From Dicyema japonicum (taxonomy: Eukaryota; Dicyemida; Rhombozoa; Dicyemidae): a stretch of 64,000 nucleotides of DNA. Both the position numbers and the translations under genes were made by a program. Numbering within the stretch: position 1 is the first letter of the stretch; every line of letters begins with the position of its first letter. This document shows, piece after piece, positions 55,915 to 64,000 of this stretch. Below the pieces are notes generated by a model. It was given only the letters and a program-made list of their open reading frames with translations. It did no database searches and was not told where the DNA came from. Location of the stretch: NCBI GenBank assembly GCA_011109175.1, contig RDEW01000022.1, forward strand, positions 163,611 to 227,610, in the 5' to 3' direction.

Positions 55915-57810
55915 CAGTCGAACCCCGGGGTGGGGCATCAAAGTGCCCCAAAAAGCGGGGGTGCCCTCCAAAACCGGGGTTTGGTTCAAACTATTGATTT
56001 ATGGTTGATTTAACTTAAATTTTTGTTTACTTTGCGAAAAAGGAACTTCTTCACTTCTTTCAAAGTGTTTATAAAATAAGTTGTGATTTTTTGTTCTATA
56101 GTTTGATAGATTTTTATTCTATGTTTTTTATTCGATTTTTATTAATTAACAAATCATTATTTTTAAAGCATTTTTTTGAAATAATCAGTCAATTTCAAAT
56201 TTTTTTTATTTCTTAGATCTTTTCCAAGTTGAAATCTAAACTCATAATATTTTTGTAATGTCTCAAAAGATGTATTTTGAGCTACATTTTCTAACTTATC
56301 CATCATTTCATAAGTTTCTGATATCGTTGTTTTTCCTCTGTGTCAACTCCATTATAAAACTCGCAACTCTTGACTAGATCTTCGTTTTCTTCAGATATTA
56401 CTTCAGATACTATTTCTTCCAGGAGTTCTTCCCCACAATTTTTATCTTCAACTGATTCTTCTCTATTTTCCTCAATTTTCTTCCAACAATTAATTATTGT
56501 TGTTTCTTTAACTTCCATCCACGCTTTTTTAACAAGTACCATAATCTGTCGCATATCTATATTTTTCAAAGATTTAAGATTAATTGTTGTATCTTCTTCC
56601 AAATTGAGCATAAAGTCCATTAGGAAGTTTGTGTAATGTACTTTAAAACATTTTATTATACCCATGTCTAAAAGTTGAATCAAAGATGTTGTGTTTTTCG
56701 GAAGAAAAAACAATTTAACATTTGAGTATTCCAATAAAGAATGGCATGTAGCATTATCCATTATTAAAAGTATTTTTCTATCTTGTGAGAGAAAGTCGTC
56801 GTTAATCTTTGAAAGCCACATTTTGAAAATTTCTCTATTCATCCAGGAATTTTTTGACGCTGCATATAATATACCGAATTTTTCACAATCAAAATCTATG
56901 TTAAAATATAATTAAGCAAACTTTTCATACAACGTGGTGATTTGTATTTTCCAATAACAAGGGTCTTAATTTATTTCCTGCTGCATTACAGCAAAGGAGA
57001 ACTGTTACTCTTTCTTTACTGAATATTGTACCATGACATGTTTCTATAGATTCGACATAAGATCTTGAAAAAAATTTTTTAACATACAATGATGTTTCAT
57101 CACAGTTAAAAATATTTTCATGACCATAAGTTTTCAACAAATTATCGAATTGAAAAAAAAAATTTGCCAAATTACTTTTATCTGCTGAATTTTTTCACCA
57201 CAAATGGCTTTAAAAACCAGACCATGTCTCTTTTTAAATCTGTCTAACCAACCGTTTGAGGCTTTAAAAGATGTTGAATAATTCAATTTTGTCGATATTT
57301 TTTTCGCGATGGCTTTGATTAAAGTACCCGAAATAGAAAAGGAATCATCCCTCAAACGACGAAAAGCATTAAAAGTTAATTCGTCAAGTTTTTCAAATTG
57401 ATTGACTTCATTAGAAACTGGTTTAACTTCATCTATTTGAACTAATCTTGAAATGACTGATCCGGTATTAATGAAAGAAGAAATGTTTTTTTTGATTCGG
57501 GAAATAGTGCCTTTGCTTATCTTGAATTTTTTTGCAACTTCTCTTTCAGAAGAAGTTTGTAGACACTTTGCAATTTTAATTTTTGTTTCAATAGAAATTT
57601 TGGAAGGCATTACACAAAGACAATTATCACGTGTTCAAAAATAATATTATTCAAAATAATATTATGTAATAAAATATTAAAATAAATTAATAAAGTGCAC
57701 CATACTGGGGTTTTAATAATTTCCAAATTTGGAAATTATTAATGGAAAATGTACTAGAAAATAAAATCGCCCCAAAAAGCCGGGGGTTTTATTGGGGCGG
57801 GGTTCGACTG
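55915..57810 (-). mobile_element. Complete Tigger/pogo DNA transposon, 1,896 bp
   Basis: The element has 13-bp terminal inverted repeats CAGTCGAACCCCG (55,915-55,927 and 57,798-57,810) and a TA duplication outside (55,913-55,914 and 57,811-57,812). The uninterrupted target is visible in the family Q copy at about 51,395 (TCCTGTTATTAATTC). Inside both ends lies GCCCCAAAAAGC followed by GGGGGT in the same orientation. A perfect 30-bp palindrome is at 57,713-57,742. It encodes one transposase on the minus strand. Confidence 0.95.
56303..57610 (-). pseudogene. Tigger/pogo transposase (CENP-B-like HTH plus DDE), frameshifted
   Basis: The minus strand starts at ATG 57,610-57,608. The N-terminal helix-turn-helix (SEREVAKKFKISKGTISRIK) is followed by a CENP-B-type second DNA-binding domain (NGWLDRFKKRHGLVFK, about 57,250). 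The catalytic core then reads NIFNCDETSLY (first Asp, about 57,105), ILLIMDNATCHS (second Asp, about 56,775) and FFLPKNTTSLIQLLDMGII (third Asp, about 56,670). An acidic C-terminus ends at 56,303. All three Asp of the DDD triad are present. Frame changes occur at a run of ten A/T (about 57,155), near 56,955 and near 56,880. The first is a homopolymer where an assembly error is possible. Confidence 0.92.
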
Positions 57811-58480
57811 TATTAATTCTTCTAGATTTTCCGTCTGACCATGTGAAGACGATCGACAGTTAATCTAACTGCATTATCTATTAATAAAGAGAATATGATT
57901 TTTTTATAATAAAATTTTTCAAAATGTGGCCAAGTTACGAGGTGGCCAATTTGCAAGGGTCGAGTGCATTCGTTGTTTTTGTCTTATGTATGGATGACTG
58001 TTACGCCATGATATATTTGACTAACAGGTTTTTTTGGATTTAATTTTAATTTATTTATTTCGTATAAACCGAGAAAAAAGTTAAAAGTAAATAAATATTT
58101 AAGTTGATATCCTAATTTTTATTAAACAACAACATCCACTAAAAAATTTACATGAGATTCCGCGCTGGCGTTTCACCCGAATCTTTTTAGCACTTTTTTC
58201 TGCCTCAGAAAATGGATATGTTGTTAACTGAATTCTTATGAGACCTTAAGAAATGTGGCTGTACTGCGAGCCAATGTTGATCTGTTCATTGGTGCATCTC
58301 AAGACACTTTAGTGACAAATTGATTGACACGACAATTGAGCAGTAGTTTTTCAGGTTGTGCATAATTTTATGTTTCAGTTCAACAAAGAAGAGCCCGCCT
58401 TTACTATGAATACGAACGGAAAGATCTATATGCTGAATAAGAACAAGATTCAGTGCTTTAATCTTCAATAAGCTGATGCA
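57811..58480 (+). repeat. Repeat family Q, copy 2, right part
   Basis: Continues family Q after the Tigger insertion and matches 51,397-52,205 (for example AAAATGGATATGTTGTTAAC and CAATAAGCTGATG). The 134-bp tandem duplication of copy 1 is absent. Confidence 0.85.
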
Positions 58481-59785
58481 AAACCTAGGTTGCTTTGATA
58501 TTGCTACATTTGAGCGGTTGGCTGATGATTTATTTCAATGGAATGTATCTTGTTTCATACATGCCTGAAATAGCCCAAGTCTTCCTATGTGACAAAACTA
58601 GTGGGCTGGTCTCATATACTCTATTTTGATTGATTATTAAATGACCGTCTTGACTAAAAATTCTATCCTGATAGAGCAGCTCACTCCTACCCTATTACTC
58701 TAAATGTTCACGGATAACCAAGATTCTAAGGGCTATTTGACAAGAAGCATATTAATTACGTCAGAGATGGAGCTAAGGAATCAAACTTACAGAACATCTC
58801 ATCTCTGGAGTCTTTCTCTTCTGGAGAGTATTTTTTGCATTAAATTTGTAGTCTTGAGTTTTCCTTTGAACTTTTTATAACAGCCATACGATTTCCCAAA
58901 AATGCTTTGTTTGCAAAGATTTACCTATCTATAACCTAATTACTGAGAATTTCATGCAACGTAACCCTGACAGAATCCCACAGATCAAAGCGAATAAAGG
59001 AAAATACTGACTTTAATAGGTTAATAAGACCTTCCAAGGAATCGATGACAGCAACATGGTTGAATATCTTCATGAAATGCCTGAATGACAAATTTTGTAG
59101 AATTTTCATGATTGTTTGTTGAATACGACGAGTGTTGTGTTCAGAACTTTCTTTTTCAAAGACTCGTTTAAGGTTGATGGTTTAGCAGAGTAGCGATAGT
59201 AAACAAAACCAAAGAAATTATTTTCCACTTGATTTGATTTTTGGATCGACTCAATGATCCATAAATTATCAAAGATTCACTTAAGACTAGATGGTTTCGA
59301 GATTTTATCTCGTTTTTCCCCCCGTATATCCACTGACTGTCCACTGATCAAAACTTATTGAATTACTGCCAATATTTGTTATTTGGTCGAATCTCCTCTT
59401 TCTTAACTGTCAAAAGATATATCTTCCCCAGCAAAAAACTATCTACTTGGAAAAGGATAATTAAGAAAATTGTTATGAACGTATAACAAAAAAAGTTTAA
59501 TTATTTTTATAATAACATCAGATACCACTGTTACAGAAACTAACAAATCACCCGATGCTCATCCCTCGACCTCACACAAGTAAGTATCGGCTGACTGGAT
59601 CCTCTAGTCACGACGGCACGTTCCACGGTTCATGCGCATCATGGATTTTAGAGGTATTACAAACTGGGAATCCCCAGAAGTCCATAGTTCCGTAAATTTG
59701 GATGCTCTGTTTAGGCTAATCTAGATTTCATTCGTCAAGAAATGAATTGGCTTAAGATGCCGCACGAATAAGAAATTAATGATTC
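58481..59785. other. Spacer, no gene recognised
   Basis: AT-rich sequence with short frames only. Possible coding-like phrases near 58,480-58,620 may belong to the family Q flank. Confidence 0.35.
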
Positions 59786-59986
59786 AAGGAACGTTTAGAC
59801 TGAAAATTCCACACATCTGCTATGCTTTGAATATGACATGTGAGTTCGTCATCAGTGAGCGCTTCATTAAGTAACTGATCGTTTGCAATGGACTTACACT
59901 CAGCAACAAAAAGAAATTAAAAAACATTTTTGGCTCTCTCCTTTCTTTCAACGAATAGTTAGTAGTTTAGTCATATCATTGGACCT

Positions 59987-60318
59987 AGCCGGGTGGCTTA
60001 GTGGTTAGGTGTCGGGCTTAAGTGGCTTAGGCTACGGGTTCGAATCTCGCTGCTGTTCACCTGGTAGAAGGTTCCACGCATCTACGATGCAGAACTGGTT
60101 TGACGAGTGACGCCGTCATCAGTGAATACTCACTGCGGAACTGGATTTGTCTAGAAAGGACACTCACACAAGAAAAAGAAAAAAAAGTAGTGAAGATCGT
60201 TCCTTGGTTCTACGATTAGTTAAAATTAACTGTTCTTTACTTAAATAAAGTGTGTGTCCTGCCTATGCGGAGCTATAAAATACTATGGCTCTCGTGAAAA
60301 GGCTTTATTATTATTATT
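59987..60318 (+). mobile_element. Full-length tRNA-derived SINE, 332 bp, with target duplication
   Basis: The 5' head GCCGGGTGGCTTAGTGGTTA holds an RNA polymerase III A box (TGGCTTAGTGG), and GGGTTCGAATCTCGCTG holds the B box about 30 bp on. The body contains CATCTACGATGC, TTTGACGAGTGACGCCGTCA and TCAGTGAA. The 3' end is GGCTTTATTATTATTATT. Flanks ATTGGACCT (59,978-59,986 and 60,319-60,327) are a 9-bp target duplication, and the empty site CATTGGACCTGATG is seen in the other family Q copies. SINEs like this are moved by LINE proteins; the partner is unknown. Confidence 0.92.
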
Positions 60319-60369
60319 ATTGGACCTGATGCCATACATGCTTGACCTGCTTATGGTCAACAACATATA

Positions 60370-61528
60370 TGTTATGTTGTCCAATTAAGTCGCTTCCGAC
60401 TCTTGGAGATCTCATGAACGAGTTTCCTCCATTCTCCCCGGTCCGTTGCAATTTGGAGTATCCTTGATATAGGCATTCCCTCACTCGGCTAGGTCTCTCT
60501 TCCCACTAATGTTGCTCAGTATAATGGTTCCAGTGAATCAGAGCGGACAACATGTCTAAAGAACGCCAATCTGTATTTTACGATTCTTCCTTATAGCGAA
60601 TTGTCCGTCTCCACCCGTTTGAGTACATCGATGTTTGTTATTTTAAAAGTCCAAGGTATTCTTAGTAACCTCCTCCAGCTCCACAGTTCAAAAGCATCAA
60701 TTTTTCGTCTATCCGCCTTTTTCAGTATCCATGATTCTGCGCCGTATAGAAAAAACGGGAACACGACTGCATTAACCAGTCTGCAATTAGTCCTTGAGCA
60801 AATATCTTTGCTTTTCCAAATTCTATTCATCCTCTGGAAGGTGTCTCGTCCCATGGCAATTCGCCACTTGATTTCCAAACCTCCGTCACCATTCCGATTA
60901 ATTAGACATTTCAGAAAGACAGCATTATCGCAACTCTATTTTCTCATTCCCAATTTTTAGATCCATTATTAGCAGTCGTCATAATTTTGGTCTTCTTGAT
61001 GTTTAGCAATAAACCAAAGACGGCGCTCTCTTCTCTTAATCTTAGAATCAACTCCCTGAGGCCATCCTCTGTTTCAGTCAGTAAGGTTGCATCGTCAGCG
61101 CAATTTATTGATGTTCCTGCCTCCAATTTTAATCACGTTATTTGATACAGTATCCAATATAGTCATGATCATTTCGGCATAAATATTGGATAGGATAGGG
61201 AATAATATGAATCCCTGTCTTACTCCTTACCAATTTTGAACCAATCGGTATCTCCATATACTGTTCAAAACATAGCTTCTTGATCCTTATAAAGAGATTT
61301 GATAAGCAATATCAGATGGGAATCCAATTTCTTTTAAGGCAGACCACAGTTTGTCATGTATAACGGAATCAAAAGCTTTCTGATAGTCAATGAAGCACAT
61401 GTATACATTCTTTTGAGATTCATGAGCTTTCTCCATACTCGACTAGACATTTGATATATGGTCACGTGTACCTTGTCCCTTTTGAATCCTGCTTGAACAT
61501 CCGGTAGAATCAGTTCGGCATTTGGCAT
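60370..61528 (-). mobile_element. RTE-X LINE, 5'-truncated, with target duplication
   Basis: Minus strand: LPDVQAGFKRDK (about 61,500) and a degenerate CADDATLLTETEDGLRELI (about 61,095; Tyr of YADD lost). These are followed by LNIKKTKIM (about 60,990), RRIAMGRDTFQRMNRIWKSK-like residues (about 60,855), VVFPFFLYGAESWILKKADR and KIDAFELWSWRRLLRIPW. The 3' end lies at about 60,370. TCAACAACATATA (60,357-60,369) and TCAACGACATATA (61,529-61,541) flank it, 12 of 13 identical. It is the same family as 9,975-10,482. Confidence 0.87.
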
Positions 61529-61575
61529 TCAACGACATATACTTAGAGGACTATTTCCTACCTTGAATGATATGT

Positions 61576-62440
61576 GCATGTCAAAAGTTACCCAAAGGAT
61601 CTTTCTTCAAACGGGATAACACCAGTGTTAGTTTTCTAATCGATCGTCCGTCTTCCCAGTTTCTTGTCTGGTGAAAAGAGAGTTGTGAGGGACTTCTTAC
61701 TTTGCGAGAGTGCTCATTATTGTTCATTTTAACAGTGTAGCACTTGTTAATGAACGTGAATCAGACATATGTTCAAAAAAGGCAAGTCACCAACTCAACC
61801 AAAAAGGTAATTAAATTAAAAAAAATATTAATATTTTAATTATTTATTTTGTTGACAGGAATTCAAAAAATAAAATATGGCTAAAAACATTTTTGAAAAA
61901 CAGACAATTAACAAGGTTTCTCAATATTGGTAGCCAATGAGGAGAACAAGGCTAATGAGAAATCCGTAGATTAAGGTCAAAATCCAACAAGATCTTAAAA
62001 TTACAAGAAAACATATTACTACTCCGGTCCGACGTCAATCGTAACATATGTGAGATTGACGCCATGTCCGAACATCATCTGAAAAACTTAATATGCAGAT
62101 TGACTATTTCCATGTTCGTTTGAACCTAACTAACAGGATTCTATATAAAGTAGGAGAGATGAATCAAAATGAAATAAATTGTGGAAAATCAACGATCTGT
62201 TGCTTGGAAGGCTGAAAACCGAATTGAAATCAGCTAGTAAGGAATTGGAGTAGCTGCACGAGCATAAGAATGCATATCAGGTAAACCGAATAATTAACGA
62301 TAACCGAATATTTCTGCTTGCTAGAAAATCAACTATGTGATGTCTAAGAAAAACTGAGATTAAAGTAAACTGGAAATTTAACTAAAAGAAGCCGCCAAAA
62401 ACAACGAGGATCTCGCTTTGATGAAAAAATGCATCAAAGA
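61576..62440. other. Spacer, eroded
   Basis: AT-rich with poly-A stretches. From about 61,990 onward weak similarity to a LINE endonuclease/linker is possible (upstream part of copy H), but it is too decayed to state. Confidence 0.35.
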
Positions 62441-64000
62441 AGATCAAAGAAAACTCTAAAAATTAACGCTACACATAAGTAGAATGATGGGGGAAAAGAA
62501 ATTGAATATAAACCAGCTCAAAGGGGTCACAACTGATAAAATAGCATCACAGGTAGTTAATTAATCAGGAGAATAGTACGAAATTTAAAAATTGGACGAG
62601 ATTTACAGTTCTTAGAAATTGAGAATTTCAAAATATTTTAGCTTCTCAAAAAAACATTGGAAACTGCGAAATGGGAAATCATTTCAACCAAACACTTTAA
62701 TAAAATACTATGCTTCCATAGCACATAAAAGCCACTCCAACAAACGCCAAGTACTCTAAAAGAGAATAAAACCGAAAAGATCATAAGTGTAAACCATATT
62801 AACGGCGAGGACTCAAGTGGGAAATATCAAAGGCCCAAAACTCGAAAGTCCGAGGACCAGACAATATTTCTACAACGGAACTAAAGCATATAGTACCTTT
62901 TGATTTAGATTTAATTGCTTACATATTCACAATATCAATGAATATAACCACTGTTACGGATGTCTGGATAAGATCATACATCAAATGGATCTTGAAGCAA
63001 GGAAAATCTGAAAATGACCCCTCTTCTTACAGACCAATATTCGATCCTATGTTCACTTTCCGAATACTTAAGAGATTAGTTCTTGAAAATACATCCCGCT
63101 CTCTCTTTTCAAAAATAGATTCCGTTCTAAACACTCCACAGCAACTTACCTAATGTCCCTGTGCCAGTTTATTGCGGATGGATTCCACTAAACCACACCA
63201 ACAAACAGTCTTGGTCTCTGTTGATATAAAAAGGCTTTTGACACAGTCTCAAGAAAACTCCTTACTGAAAAATATACGATACATGCATCCAACAAAACAT
63301 AAAACTATGGATTGCCAACTTATTAAGTGGGAGACGTGGACAAGAGATTTGCAATAACATAAAGTCATATCCTGTCTCATACCAAATGGAGTCCCTCGAG
63401 GATCCATACTATCGCCAGCCTTTTCAATCTTTACATAAACGACATGCCACAACCTTAAATGAAAACTGACTAATCCTCTTCTATGCCGGCGATATCATTC
63501 TTTCCTCCATGGACAAAAGCATTCAATCACCGACTCATCCGCTCAACAAATGCTTAACATGCTCAAACAATTGCTCTCGAAGCGGATACTCGACGCATCA
63601 GCAACAAAGCCCTCTGTCACGCTGTTTACCACTTACAAAAGACAGCTCTGTGTCGAACCAAAAATCTTTATGAAGAACCCGGCTATTTTTATTAACAAAA
63701 CACCGAAGATTCTGGGAGTCACCTTTGATCAGGGACTCACCTTTATCCGACATGTTGAAAAGATAGTAACTTCTGCTTTGAGGAAATTGAGAATTTTAAA
63801 AGTGCTCTCAAAAATACTTAGAGACCAAACTGGTGTCCTTGCCACGATTTATGAACAGTTTATCCGACCCACGATGACGTATGTAAGTGCAGATTTCACG
63901 ATCCTCCTCATTGAAACTATCCGAAATTGAGGAAACCGCAATAAAAATAATAGGACCAGATCACAAAATCCAGCCCATTGAAAATCTCTTAATCGAATTA
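62441..64000 (+). mobile_element. Jockey-like LINE copy H, RT region, runs off window
   Basis: Plus strand: GPRTRQYFYNGTK-like linker (about 62,855), LKQGKSENDPSSYRPI (about 62,990-63,040), QTVLVSVDI then AFDTVSRKLL in the next frame (about 63,205-63,260), LIPNGVPRGSILSPAF (about 63,380) and FYAGDIILSS (YADD changed to YAGD, about 63,485). PKILGVTFDQGLTFIRHVEK (63,700-63,760) and an IYEQFIRPTMTY C-terminus follow. The last 30 bases match copy G at about 44,878. The changed catalytic Asp and the frameshifts make it inactive. Confidence 0.83.

Larger units (their letters stand above)
59790..61575 (+). repeat. Repeat family Q, copy 3, split by two nested insertions
   Basis: Three family Q segments (about 59,790-59,986, 60,319-60,369 and 61,529-61,550) are colinear with 50,590-50,840. 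They are separated by a SINE and an RTE-X LINE, each with target duplications. The copy is degraded after 61,550. Confidence 0.8.

Noticed and set aside
1-64000. CRISPR arrays, bacterial operons, rRNA genes, LTR retroviruses
   Set aside because: No regularly spaced short repeats, no ribosomal RNA motifs and no LTR/gag/pol-integrase pattern were seen. All RTs are of the non-LTR type.

Overview
The window is eukaryotic, AT-rich nuclear DNA that is dominated by decayed transposable elements, with a few compact host genes between them. Most recognisable coding sequence belongs to non-LTR retrotransposons (LINEs) of at least four lineages. The most abundant is a Jockey-like family whose endonuclease is preceded by a 2A-like D-V-E-x-N-P-G-P motif. 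Two are RTE-like lineages, here called RTE-X (9,975-10,482 and 60,370-61,528) and RTE-Y (24.5-25.7, 28.8-33.9, 39.3 and 41.6 kb). The last is a reverse transcriptase with GVQQGDPLGPLLFS and YLDD motifs at 1-935. There is also one complete but frameshifted Tigger/pogo DNA transposon (55,915-57,810) with its TA target duplication, plus tRNA-derived SINEs and an uncharacterised dispersed repeat, here called family Q.

The host genes are hard to see because their introns are extremely short (about 19-36 nt, GT...TTTAG or CAG). Once such introns are allowed for, three kinds of gene appear. (i) A proteasome beta-type subunit lies on the minus strand at 6,227-6,915. (ii) A family of predicted type I membrane proteins, which I do not recognise, has two intact members (21,531-22,832 minus, 385 aa; 45,780-46,965 minus, 351 aa) and two broken ones (34,329-35,461 plus; 19,399-19,745 minus). 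Each intact member has a hydrophobic N-terminus, an ectodomain made of two homologous halves, one transmembrane segment and a short tail. (iii) Unidentified multi-exon coding regions lie at about 10.5-12.0 kb and 45.37-45.77 kb. The last ends 6 bp from the convergent stop codon of a membrane-protein gene.

Layout: 1-0.9 kb LINE; 1.4-4.5 kb Jockey A; 6.2-6.9 kb proteasome gene; 7.1-7.5 kb LINE remnant; 10.0-10.5 kb RTE-X with a 13-bp target duplication; 10.5-12.0 kb unknown gene; 12.5-17.0 kb Jockey pieces and Jockey B; 19.4-23.9 kb left arm of a divergent inverted duplication (membrane-protein genes and LINE pieces); 24.5-25.9 kb RTE-Y and short tandem repeats; 26.4-26.7 kb CACGTG repeat; 27,781-28,766 assembly gap; 28.8-37.5 kb RTE-Y copies, right arm of the inverted duplication and Jockey C; 39-42 kb RTE-Y ends and a SINE; 43-45 kb SINE plus Jockey G; 45.4-47.0 kb two convergent genes; 49.7-55 kb LINE fragments; 55-62 kb family Q repeats with nested Tigger, SINE and RTE-X insertions; 62.4-64 kb Jockey H.

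Several features look like assembly effects. Four single-N positions (33,563; 47,111; 51,309; 53,196) lie at or beside repeated sequence. Many 70-140 bp near-perfect tandem duplications may be of the same kind. The organism cannot be named from the sequence. Ultrashort introns, close gene packing, metazoan-style LINE/SINE/Tigger content and a short CCCTAA run would suit a reduced, perhaps parasitic animal, but this is inference.
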